A DNA stretch of 32,190 bases from Aureococcus anophagefferens (lineage: Eukaryota; Sar; Pelagophyceae; Pelagomonadales; Pelagomonadaceae): contig NW_008705631.1 of the NCBI RefSeq assembly GCF_000186865.1, forward strand, positions 14,696 through 46,885, read 5' to 3'. Below are positions 22,901 to 29,500 of this stretch, one piece after another. The notes under the pieces were generated by a model, which was not told the DNA's origin, searched no databases, and was given only the letters and a program-made list of their open reading frames with translations. The position numbers were made by a program, and so were the translations under genes. The first letter of the stretch is position 1; each line of letters starts with the position of its first letter.

Positions 22901-25010
22901 CCGCCCCGCGCCGCCGCAGGCGCGACGGCCGCCGCCGCGGGCGACGGCGCCGCGCCGCTCGACCTCGACGTCGTCCACGGGCTCATGGAGGACGCGATCT
23001 ACGGCGGCCGCGTGGACAACCCCTACGACGCGCGGGTGCTCAAGGCGTACCTGCGGAAGATCTTCAACCAGGACGTCTTCGACGGCCGCGGCGACCTCAT
23101 GCGGGGCCTCTCGATCCCGCGGCCGTGCGCGTACGACGACGCGCTGGCGGCCGTCGCCGCGCTGCCCGACGGCGACGCGCCCGCGCTCTTCGGCCTGCCG
23201 GACAACATCGAACGCAGCGTCCAGCGCACGCAGTCCGCGCACGCGGCCGACCAGCTCCGGGTACGACGCGGCGTCTACGCGCCCGATCGGAGGCGCGACG
23301 TCGATCGGGGCGCGCGCGTTCGCGCGCGAAGCACCCGGCGACGTCGGGGGCGTGGCGCCCGATCGCGGGCGAGCTTGTGTTCTTGCACACGCGCATGCGA
23401 CTTCGGGCGCGTCGCGGAAGCACACAAACGTAGGCCCTCACGCTCGCGCGGGGCGGCGCGCTCCGATTCGACCGCGAGGTCTGGCGCGCGAAGCTCGCGC
23501 CGCTTCTCGAACAGTGGGCTTCCCTCGTCGACAAGTACCCGGCCCTTGCAGTCAGTCTCCCATCGTCCGAATTCTTGGCGAAATGAGTCGAGGACTTCAC
23601 GCCGACTTTTGAGGCCTCGGTCCGAACGGTCGGCGAAACGAGGCGTCGGAGAGCCATCGGCGAAACGAGGCGTCGGTGAACGGTCGGCGAAGCTCGCGAC
23701 CCTTCGCGGAACTCGTTCATGTTTGGCGAGACGAGGCTCCAGTCCCGCGGCCTCTACTGAATATCGTTATCGTCGGCGATACTCTCGCTTTTCTTTAGCT
23801 CGACACCGTTAGGCGCGCGGCGGCGCCAAGGCAACCGAGGCTCCGGCGGGCGCCGTCGACCCCATCGCGGGCTTTGTCGCCATGGAGCGCGCGATCGCCG
23901 CGGCCATCACGGCCGAGGTCGCCGCGACGCTCGACGCGCTTCGCAAGGTCGTCTACGGCACCGCGCTCCTCACGCCCCACATCCAGGCCGTCGTTGCCCG
24001 GGCCGAACAAACGTGTCGTCTACTTTGAATTTCTCACCCCTTTTCCGTCCAGGTCGCCGCGGCCGTCATGGGCGGCAGCGTGCCGCCATCGTGGTGCAAG
24101 CGCTGGGAGGGCCCGGGCAAACCCGCGCCCTGGCTCGCGCTCCTCGCAAGCTCCGGTGCCATGGTCTGCACTCAATTTCGCAACCGCTGGCGACTCTTCC
24201 GACGTTGGCGAGACTCGTACCCTTGCTTAGGCGCGCAAGGCATCGGCCATCGCACGCTGGAAGCAGCAGGCCGCAGACGGGAGCCTCCTTGACGCCGAGC
24301 TTGACCTCAACGACGTCTTCCGGCCAAGCTCCGGTGCCGAGGCTCTCCCGAGATTTCGTAACTGCTGGCGAAACTTTAAGTTCGACGGAATTAGGCCGCT
24401 CACGTTCCTCAACGCGCTCCGCCAGCTCACGGCGCGCAAGGCTGCGTGCCCCATGGACGCGCTCCACCTCGTCTCCGGCTGGTCCAAGGGAGCCATCACG
24501 GCGCCGGCGCCAATCGTGGTCAAGGGACTCCTCCTCCAGGGCGCGGAGCTCCAGGGCACGACGCTCGTCGAAGCCGCGACGGACGCGCCGGAGATCGTCC
24601 TCATGCCCAGCCTCGCGATCGGCTACGCGCAGGCCGACCAAGCCCTGGTCCCGTGTCCAACCAAGCCCTCGCGCCGACCGTCGGCGAAGCACGGACTGTT
24701 TCTTTTGCGGTCGCTTGCTCGCATTGTATCATCTCCTCCACCCTAGGCCTCGACGTCCCTATCCCGGAACGACGGCACGCTCCAAGTCCCGCTCTACCAC
24801 GACGCCACGCGCGAGCAGTTCCTCGTCGAAATTGCTCTCCCGCTCGGCCGCGAAGACCCCGACATCTGGGTAAGGTCGGGCGTCGACGCTAGAAAAACCC
24901 ATTGGGGTGCTGTTTCCAGGCGGACTTCAGCGAATCATCGTGATCTTGACCCCAAAGCCCCCACGCAGGTCCTCGCCGGCATCGCCATTTTCCTTTCCGA
25001 CGCACTCTAG
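1967..25010 (+). CDS. DYNC2H1: cytoplasmic dynein-2 heavy chain (retrograde IFT motor)
   Basis: Exons by frame and homology: 1967-2170, 2276-2515, 2651-2683, 2723-2887, 2984-3078, 3166-3302, 3371-3553, 3633-3880, 3892-4110, 4160-4457, 4525-4846, 4941-4985, 5191-6874, 7054-7158, 7345-7510, 12721-13202, 13414-13535, 13747-14303, 14516-15342, 15536-15583, 15792-17955, 18207-18376, 18581-20379, 20501-21753, 21916-22136, 22196-22256, 22334-22491, 22657-22762, 22920-23260, 23434-23550, 23813-23989, 24053-24145, 24231-24322, 24395-24647, 24747-24869, 24969-25010. That is about 4,440 codons, against roughly 4,300 in animals. Class-specific blocks include IQRKWVYLEPIFGRG, MNPKSMPRQQLLG and QERRTYIPQGWTK. 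P-loops: AAA1 GPAGTGKT (14216), AAA2 GPSGCGKST (15307), AAA3 GPEGCGKN (16635), and AAA4 GRSGVGRRT (17712; Lys replaced by Arg, as I recall for this class). Stalk coiled coils and the microtubule-binding domain lie at about 19000-19960. A basic, Gly-rich insert sits at 18717-18915. Exons 1-8 and the 11-bp gap at 3881-3891 are the least certain parts. Confidence 0.93.
4986..5190 (+). other. dynein intron of introner size, GC donor
   Basis: A 205-bp GC-AG intron. The Gln codon CAG is split CA|G across it, giving RALRQRRVHDALG in the protein. Length and position suit an introner, but the interior is too GC-rich and degenerate for me to assign it to the family seen at 13203-13746. The donor is set by reading frame and protein homology only. 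Confidence 0.6.
7159..7344 (+). mobile_element. intron of second introner-like family, copy 1
   Basis: A 186-bp GT-AG intron, phase 0, between ...IREALQEL-A and VWSSTATLTL. Positions 7196-7241 (46 bp) are identical to the reverse complement of 27003-27048, which lies inside an intron of the minus-strand gene, so the two introns match in the sense of their own genes. The core is built around a GAGGCTACGTAGCCTC palindrome. Bases after the donor (GTCCGGGG) and after the acceptor (GTCTGGAG) agree at 6 of 8 places, as expected for an old target duplication. Confidence 0.7.
7669..7920. repeat. tandem array, six 42-bp units
   Basis: Six head-to-tail copies of a 42-bp unit (7669, 7711, 7753, 7795, 7837, 7879), almost identical; the first and third carry single changes. 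The length is a multiple of three, so all reading frames stay open. The plus frame would read a 14-residue Tyr/Trp-rich repeat, but I see no start context or domain that makes it a protein. Confidence 0.95.
7921..8190. repeat. tandem array, five 54-bp units
   Basis: It follows the 42-bp array without a gap. Units start at 7921, 7975, 8029, 8083 and 8137; the last is diverged. The unit length is again a multiple of three. The stop codon and last residues (TKPYMPSPDV) of the minus-strand gene lie in the fifth unit, so the array reaches into that gene's 3' end. Confidence 0.93.
8143..9381 (-). CDS. nested gene: PHD-like zinc finger and coiled-coil protein, unknown
   Basis: An intact 412-codon frame inside the giant dynein intron, antisense to dynein. 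The N-terminal 100 residues are mixed helical and unrecognised. Residues 148-194 have a Cys4-His-Cys3 arrangement (C148, C151, C165, C172, H177, C180, C191, C194), which suits a PHD/RING-type zinc-binding fold. Residues about 215-260 are Asp-rich, and about 300-390 form a heptad-rich coiled coil. The C-terminus ends inside a 54-bp minisatellite unit. It is divergent from the gene at 10075, with about 690 bp between them. A short upstream frame at 9630-9400 could be an earlier exon. A role in DNA or chromatin binding for a mobile element is possible, but that is inference from fold type and context. I do not recognise the family. Confidence 0.6.
   Translation of the reverse strand: MNRHAIRLGGIKHFHSLTEKRDIRKFRDQVERALNKPADRVVAVQVMDFLLKRFDLVGKVCEIEGDYHGVLIRDEVLKRFPPSDNVGNKHPAHLVWPMLGSVPAPPSPEETEVSPEQSILRKRKEPPPPDSLDSPDRPCSNDVAEDVCAVCEKAIVSGEGKLILCKNHRKGCLSVAHIACLDATIGKLFTCDQCFATELTPEKAGDDDEAWLPKQRPNPQRLNFNNGDDGAPAPSHDDDDEMKDDDDDAAAASNAVPASIVATVPHAPRTSLEGTDTDINDAEFDDEMIDDVIDRFAAYTVEPPTELANLTAANAQLTADLTTKEATIASLNSELEQLRDALASKDETISSLHTNLETQEQQTRDVLRSLHSKQTEIDKAKHHIKRLVKAMQDSTAKPKTGQTKPYMPSPDV
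9382..10074. other. spacer between divergent nested genes
   Basis: About 690 bp of moderate GC between the two start codons, the likely site of a two-way promoter. It contains a 76-codon minus-strand frame (9630-9400), short direct repeats around 9648-9672 (GGACATGG units) and 9726-9745 (GCCAGGAAC twice). No clear TATA box or operator is visible. Confidence 0.4.
10075..11838 (+). CDS. nested gene: 587-residue acidic/HTH-like protein, unknown
   Basis: An intact frame, ATG at 10075 to TGA at 11836, inside the giant dynein intron and on the same strand. Residues 42-71 are Asp/Glu/Ser-rich, and 134-165 are Ala/Pro-rich linker. Around residues 187-206 the stretch RIMRELALGKSCLEIAKLL resembles a helix-turn-helix of the resolvase/LuxR kind. 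The C-terminal 350 residues look like a folded globular domain (for example QIDMIFRCDDLELP, HYLVYNFVLCHRTARLV, DWRSVYEVEAKNG) that I cannot place in a family. Paired acidic residues there might belong to a nuclease or transposase core, but I see no diagnostic triad. Composition is unlike the dynein exons on either side. It would fit the main enzyme or DNA-binding protein of a mobile element; this is not shown. Confidence 0.6.
   Translation: MDGPAVDEGEQAPSGGPPPPSSAAVTANDLEPFEKYRQDMYESDSDDDDEGEGYTDDGISHGDESDENDDDFSPVKTHELSATPVEGGTPASDPDNVWNGNNDSEYGAPNDPPLPDSMLGCLSEGFPTLNGQSTPAAAAAAPPAPDPAPVPAAEASDEVGAAQPRIAAIPAVPTAAALLNSGLHDDRIMRELALGKSCLEIAKLLTDESESTATVGPNDVLQRLRSVQPSYGRYATIGAAEGLFVGPARIRDLCRPYGGGVSTTTVTNVNMRDDKLGFCPKRYTAHVEDLVLRAMNDGGGLKQDLRARAMAGHDNARLIIFELVCLATGARDSFFLEEVAPLLQHNGKPTTVVVEEPLSELVGDWRQVGSAHLHNLNERGNQASLKHIADDQLICLRDHKARFVKDGKNSLSARLVAVPRGILDAAGGRANLVRFLNECIAAMVDLNLDTDDAAELSELASNATLVTICPLVQLCGRDFRPARKGAQKMSMLRHVFAKWQIDMIFRCDDLELPANDSARHYLVYNFVLCHRTARLVKAFSPDFVMVRDWRSVYEVEAKNGQSARLIGDSMKDTYDRAKVVRSETGSH
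11881..12570. repeat. irregular tandem repeats, about seven copies
   Basis: Repeats keyed on GGCACGCATCTGCGCGCTGCG recur at about 11919, 12049, 12160, 12222, 12329, 12450 and 12500, with unit spacing from about 50 to 130 bp because of internal deletions. Most units also contain ACCACCATGGCCGCAAACGC. A longer block (11881-11918, again 12010-12047) heads two of the units. The array starts about 40 bp after the stop of the plus-strand nested gene and mirrors the arrays on the other side. Confidence 0.9.
13203..13413 (+). mobile_element. introner (family A) acting as dynein intron
   Basis: Exons 12721-13202 and 13414 on read GEV-VDLE without gap once these 211 bp are removed. Upstream 13202-13209 and downstream 13413-13420 are identical (GGTCGTCG). 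The intron starts with the GT of the upstream copy and ends with the AG of the element's right end (CACGCAG). The interior is closely similar to 13544-13746 and the offset between duplications is the same (211 bp). The ends are imperfect inverted repeats. Confidence 0.88.
13536..13746 (+). mobile_element. introner (family A), intact ends and target duplication
   Basis: The element is 13544-13746 (203 bp) with perfect 13-bp inverted ends, CTGTGTGCAAATC at left and its complement at right. Perfect 8-bp duplications GCGCGCGG flank it at 13536-13543 and 13747-13754. Removing 211 bp from the first base of the upstream duplication restores ALARAGEADFEAYPSQ, which requires a GC donor and the terminal AG of the element. 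A GT donor at 13548 would also keep the frame but would add four residues. Confidence 0.9.
14304..14515 (+). mobile_element. introner (family A), diverged, in AAA1
   Basis: A 212-bp GC-AG intron that splits the AAA1 block FNCDEG/IDFQSMGR, one of the most conserved places in dyneins, so its removal is certain. Duplications GCGCCGAC/GCATCGAC match 6 of 8. Interior pieces (GAGCTCGACGAGAG, ACCGGCGG near the end, CGCGCAG end) line up with the element at 13203. Confidence 0.8.
15343..15535 (+). mobile_element. probable introner remnant after AAA2 P-loop
   Basis: A 193-bp intron between GPSGCGKSTVWR and VLQAALAKCGTTVKTH. The GC donor is set by frame. The left end after the presumed duplication (CGGCGCGGCAACCGACCG) resembles the complement of the right end (CTGCGCGGGACCCGGCCG). 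The target duplication is no longer recognisable. Confidence 0.55.
15584..15791 (+). mobile_element. introner (family A) before MNPKSMP
   Basis: A 208-bp GT-AG intron between KTH-V and MNPKSMPRQQLLG. The interior shares long stretches with the elements at 13203 and 13536, including GAGCTCGACGAGAG, CCGAATCGACGTCGATTCGA, CGTTTCGAAGTTCGGCGG and CGAACCGGCGG. Duplications are decayed (GTC only). Confidence 0.85.
17956..18206 (+). mobile_element. probable introner, 251 bp, GC donor
   Basis: It interrupts LVNSVLSA-G/EVPGLFGADELEGLF, contiguous in dynein-2. Flanks GCGCGGCC and GCGAGGTC match 6 of 8. It contains an internal direct repeat of about 35 bp (around 18089-18127 and 18149-18188), which explains its larger size. 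Confidence 0.6.
18377..18580 (+). mobile_element. introner (family A), GC donor, 7/8 duplication
   Basis: A 204-bp intron between PTNDAF and AVRCESNPALF. Using the first base of the upstream duplication as donor (GCCGCGCG, against GCCGTGCG after the acceptor, 7 of 8) gives exactly the spacing expected for dynein-2. Interior GAGCCGAATCGAGCGGCGACCG lines up with AGCCGAATCGACTTCGATGCGACCG-like sequence in the element at 13203. Confidence 0.78.
21754..21915 (+). other. in-frame 162-bp intron with 14-bp terminal duplication
   Basis: GCGCGGACCCGAGC occurs at the start of the intron and again directly after its acceptor, and both copies encode GADPS. The intron length is a multiple of three with no stop, so retention would add 54 Arg/Ala-rich residues. 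Splicing from the GC donor to TAG restores TTA-GADPSKELADF. Confidence 0.75.
22492..22656 (+). mobile_element. intron of second introner-like family, copy 2
   Basis: A 165-bp GT-AG intron between LLLCLA and VFHAILQERRTYIPQGW. It carries the GAGGCTCCGTAGCCTCGG palindromic core and shares its 3' end (GGACCTCCGCGCCCGCGCAG) with the intron at 26935-27073. Post-donor and post-acceptor octamers (GTCTCCCG/GTCTTCCA) match at 6 of 8. Confidence 0.7.
23551..23812 (+). other. dynein intron with short internal tandem repeats
   Basis: A 262-bp GT-AG intron of lower GC between VDKYPALA and ARGGAKATEAP. Around 23625-23700 it holds three imperfect copies of a roughly 30-bp unit keyed on GGTCGGCGAAACGAGGCGTC. 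The same GGCGAA(A/G) motif also turns up in the introns at 24323 and 24648. Confidence 0.7.
24146..24394 (+). repeat. two related small dynein introns
   Basis: Introns 24146-24230 (85 bp) and 24323-24394 (72 bp), either side of a 92-bp exon, share AAGCTCCGGTGCC just after the donor and ATTTCG-AAC-GCTGGCGA further in. Both have GC donors. They are copies of one small intron, by insertion or local duplication. Confidence 0.7.
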
Positions 25011-25363
25011 TAACTCACCGAAACAGAGGGCCCCGCTATTTCCATGCCGCCGATGGACGGTCTATTGGTTCTCGCATACGCCAAGGAACGATGCCCTCCT
25101 CCGGCCCCGACCCCGACATCCCAAAACCTAATGGATCCCTTGGGCTATGCGGCTGTGCACTCTTGGCGGGGAGACGTGGCAATGAATAATAGGGGGGTAC
25201 AGTCGACGGCCGGGCACCTAGCGCCAGCCCGCTACGGAGATTGTTTTTCAAGCCGCCGTCGCCACCGTTTTTCAAGCCGCCGCCGCCACCGGCCGCGCGG
25301 AGGTGGAGCATAATAACTTAACTTTGAACAGCAGATAATGAGCAACCAATATCCTAACTACCT

Positions 25364-25575
25364 AGGAAGTTAGGATAGTTTATTAGCTTCCTAACGTCGC
25401 TATGACGTCAGTCAAACTACTATCCAGCAGGTGCACTGTCCGGCGACTGTGCTACCTCGCTGAGCCTGGTGCTCTCTGGCACGTCGCTGTGACGCTAACC
25501 AGACAGACACCACAGACACAGAAGAGCGCTATGCTCTCCTGTCCCTGCTTGGCAGTCACTCCTTCAATTCGCTGT
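25364..25575 (+). repeat. dispersed repeat, copy 2
   Basis: The partner of 1097-1299, same strand, about 24.3 kb away. It lies between the end of the dynein gene and the Rab gene. The rest of 25011-25769 shows only short C/G-rich repeats (25240-25305, a TTTTCAAGCCGCCG unit twice) and no gene I can support. Confidence 0.8.
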
Positions 25576-25769
25576 GGTGGTCCTCTCCCAGCTCGCCGCT
25601 TCCCCGGGGGGGTCCGGGGTGGCGCGGCTTATATTTTTTGGCCCGCCACCACCCTCCTTCGGCACAAATGAAGCACCCGCCCTGCCCTGCCCTCCTCCGT
25701 CGCTGAGGTGGCTGCGCCATAGCGCGGTCCGTCGGCCTTCATTCTGGCTCGGAAAGTGATTTTTTTTTT

Positions 25770-26462
25770 ATGTCGATGGTCCAAGCTTTTAAGGTCGTAG
25801 TCGTGGGCGACTCCGGCGTGGGGAAGACTTCGCTCTTGACGCGATTCGCCAAGCACGAATTCCGAGGGCCCGACGCGACGCGCTCCACCATCTCCGCCGC
25901 GTTTTTCACCAGGAGCATCGACGTGGACGGAGAAAGCGCGCCCCCGGTGTCGACACAACCAAACAGAGGCGGGCATTTCGTAGAGGTTTATAAAATTCAG
26001 TGAAGGCCACGAAACCTGAAACCCGACAGGCGTGGACCTGGAGATCTGGGACACGGCGGGGCAGGAGCGGTTCCGATGTATTACAGAGGCGCGTCCGGCG
26101 CGGTCGTGTGCTACGACGCGACGGATGCCGAGAGCTTCGCGCACGTGCCCGGCTGGTACACGCAGCTCAGGATGATGGGGGAGCGGGGGGTCGTCGTCGG
26201 CCTCTGCGGGAGCAAGCTCGATCTCGCAACTGGCGCTGCGCGCGCCGTGGCCTCGGCTGGTGCGGAGTCTTTTGCGGCGACGCAAGGACTCGCCGTCTTC
26301 CGGGAGACGTCCGCAAAAACGGGCGAGAACGTCGAGGAATTCTTCGTCGCGCTGAGCCGCGGCATGCTGGAAAGGCGACGCGCGGGTGCCGGAGTTCCCG
26401 GCAAGCCGCGGGGCGCTGTCGAGCTGTCGCAGCCGCCCCGCCGCGGCAGCCGCTGTTGCTAA
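25770..26462 (+). pseudogene. Rab5/Rab21-like small GTPase with a frame break
   Basis: Exon 25770-25968 gives MSMVQAFKVVVVGDSGVGKTSLLTRF (P-loop GDSGVGKT) and the switch I region STISAAF, typical of the Rab5/21/22 group. A 61-bp GC-AG intron (25969-26029) leads to VDLEIWDTAGQERF (G3). At about 26075 the frame shifts. The next frame continues MYYRGASGAVVCYDATDAESF, SKLD at G4 (Ser instead of the usual Asn), ETSAKTG at G5, and a C-terminal CC ending at 26459, suitable for double geranylgeranylation. About four residues normally between RFR and MYYRGA (SLAP-type) are absent together with the shift, as a 13-base deletion would cause. All other motifs are intact, so the break is recent, or is a sequence or assembly error. 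Its role would be in endosomal traffic. It runs tail to tail with the channel gene, 46 bp apart. Confidence 0.82.
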
Positions 26463-26508
26463 GAACCCCCCCCCCCTCGGCTGCACCCAGGGGGCTTAGC
26501 GCGCCTGT

Positions 26509-29500
26509 CTAGGCTGTAGACGCGGAAGAGGACGACGCAGAGTAGTAGGGGGAAGATGCCCCGGAACCGTCCGAGTCTTGAGAACTCGTGTAGGAGTCGT
26601 CGTCATCCTCTTCGTCGTCGTCATCCTCTTCGTCGTCGTCATCCTCGTCGTCGTCGTCATCCTCGTCGTCGTCGTCGTCCTCGTCGTCGTCGTCATCCTC
26701 GTCGTCGTCCGTCCCGTCGTCCTCCTCGTAGCCAAACAAAGGCGAGTATTTCTGGGCGTGTGTAACATTCAGTCCATAGGCTTCATCCTCGTCGTCGTCC
26801 TTCCCGTCGTCCTCCTCGTAGTCGTCGGCGGCGAGTTTCACCGGCGGAAAGTAGTGTTCCATCAGGGCCGCTAGGAAGGACGCCGGAGAGCACGACGCGA
26901 GGCCGCCATCGTAGAAGAAGCCGGGCTTCTCGACCTGCGTGGGCGCGGAGGTCGCGGGTCCGCGGGTTCCGGACGAGGCTTGCCCCTCAAAAGCGGCGCC
27001 TACGTAGGCTCCAGAGGCTCGAGCCGAGGCTACGTAGCCTCGTAGGCGCCTACGTGGGCGCCTATGCGCCGACGCTGTTCTCGACGACGACGGCCTCGAC
27101 GTCGGCGTCGGTGGTCCCGGGCGCCCGCTCGACGAGCGTCTCCCGGTACCGGGCCGCGGCCTTGACCTTGATCCTGCCGTCGTCGTCGCCCGTCACGAGG
27201 ACGTCCCCGAGGCCCGCGGCGCAGGTCAGCGCCGCGCCGTCCGCGGCGATCGCCGGCGGCCGGCGGCCGCCGCCGACCCCGGGCCGCGTCCAGGCCGCGA
27301 GCGCGAGGTCGCGCGAGGCGGAGAAGGCGAGGCCGCCGCAGGCGACGAGCGCGACGACGGGCGCCGCGTGGCACGCGAGCGTGCCGACGCGCGCCAGCGC
27401 GAGGAGGCCGCCGGCGTCGTCGCGCGCGCGCCGGAGCATCGCGATCGCCCCGGACGACGTCCCGCAGAGGACGAGCTCGAACGCGGCGGCCAGGCACCCG
27501 GCGCGCGACTCGAGCGCCGCGGACGCCTACGAAGCGCCGGCGGTCGCGACCCCCGCGCGCCGAGACCCCCGCGCGCCGCCGCGGCCGCGGGACGCCGGCG
27601 CGCGGCCGACGGCGCGAGGTCGCCCCGGTCGAGCGCGCGGACGAGGCCGTCGTCGTGCGCGCAGAAGACCTCCGGGCCGTCGACGAGGAGCGCGGCGACG
27701 CCGGCGGCGGCCGCGGACCGGTCGGCGGCGTCGTCGGCCCGGAGGCCGAAGGCCGACGCGGCGCCGGCGGCGTCGCCGACGTAGAGCCGCCGCGCGGCGA
27801 CGGCGAGGCACGTGACGGGCCCGCCGCGGGCCCGCGCGCGGCCGTCGGCGCGGTACGCCGCCCGCCGCCCCCGGCCGCGCGCGTAGCGGACGACGCCGTC
27901 GCCGACGGCGACGAAGACGAGGGCCGCGTCGGCCGACGCCGCGACGGCGACGACGGCGGCCCCGTGCGCGCCGAGGCGCCGCGCGCGGGCCAGGGGCGCG
28001 CCCGCCGCGCCGCCGCGCGCGCGCCGCCGCCGCAGCACCTCGACGTCGCCGGCCGCGGACGACGCGACGACGACCGCGGCTCCGTCGGCCTGCGCGGCGT
28101 TCGACGTCTTCGGCCCGACGTCGCCGCGATCGCGATCGGAAGGCGGGACGCGTCCGCCGCGCGTCGAGGACCGGACGAGGGGACGCGACGCGTCCAAAAA
28201 CGAGCCGAAACGACTTCGATGCGACCGAGCGAGGGCCGCGGTTCGGTCGGCGCGCCCCGGACCGCTGGTCGAATGCCGCGCGGCCGCCGGCGGACGCGGC
28301 CGCCGCGGTCACGGGGCCCCCGCGGCGGAGCTCGCCGACGACGGCGAGCGACGACGGCAACCACGTCCGCGTGACGTGGCGCGCGCGGACGGCGGCTACG
28401 CGCGCGTCTGTTTCAGGGACCACGCGTGCGACGCGAGCCCGACGCGCGGCGCGTCCGACGGCCGCGACGCGCGCCCGCGCGCGTTCCGCGGAGCGCTCGC
28501 CGCGAGGGAGCGACGCGTCCGAGCAGCCGGCCGCGACGACTTCGATTCGACCGAGCTCGCGAGCGCGCCGAAACCCGGCCGAGACCCCCCGAGGCCGCCG
28601 GTCGGGTGCCGCGCGGGCGCGCGCCGACGGCCTCGAGGACGCGCCCGTGGCGCCGGAGCCGCGGCACGTCCTCGTGGCGCGAGGCGAGCGCGCCCCGCGC
28701 CGCGAGCCGGCCGAGCACGGCGAGCTCGAGGGCGACGCCGCGCCGCTCCGCGGCGACGGCGTCCGCGAGGAGCCCGCACTCCCGGTAGGACTCCTCCGAG
28801 AAGCCGTCGAGCTCGATCTGCCGCTCCCAGCGGTCCGCCTCGACGGCGAGCGCGCGGGCGGCGCGCCGGCGGAAGAGGTCCGGCATGGCGACGCGCAGCG
28901 CCGCGGCGTCGGCCTCGGCCGCCGCGGCCGCCGCGGCCGCGTCGTCGCCGCCGCCGCGCCGCCGCGCGCGGCGGCCCACGGCGAGCCGGAGGACGTCGAG
29001 CTTGGACCGGGCGAACGCGCGGCGCGCGGCGACGTCGTCGTCGTCCGGCAGGGCCTGGAGCTCGGGGAAGAGGGCGACCTCGTGGACCGCGACGAGGACG
29101 TCGCCGAACGGGAGCGCGTCGGGGAGCGCCGTCGCGCCGCGCGCGGTCGCGCCGCCGTCGGCGAGGCCGCGGAGCGCGAGCCACCGGCGGTCGCGGTCGC
29201 GGTCCGCGCCCTCGAAGCCGAGGAGGCCCGGCGGGAGCGCGAGGAGCACGCGGAGCGCGTGGCGGTCGGCGAGGAACCGCGGCGCGTCGCGCGGCGCGCC
29301 GAGCGGCGGCGGGAGGAGCCGCAGGAAGCGCGCGAGGTGCCGCGTCCGCAGGAAGCCGCGGCCGAAGCGGTCGAAGCGCTGCCACGCGGCGCGGACCTCG
29401 TCGACCTGGTCCATCGCGACCCAGGGCTGGCGGCTGTTCGTGCGCTCGTACGCGTAGAGGACGACGAGCGTGCAGAGGTTCAGGAAGAGGTAGCGCGCGA

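Noticed and set aside
25044..25313. 89-codon ORF after the dynein gene
   Set aside because: No domain, and it lies in repeat-bearing spacer with low-complexity C-terminal codons.
1097..25575. Long terminal repeats of a 24-kb retroelement
   Set aside because: The enclosed sequence is an ordinary dynein gene with no reverse transcriptase, integrase or primer site.
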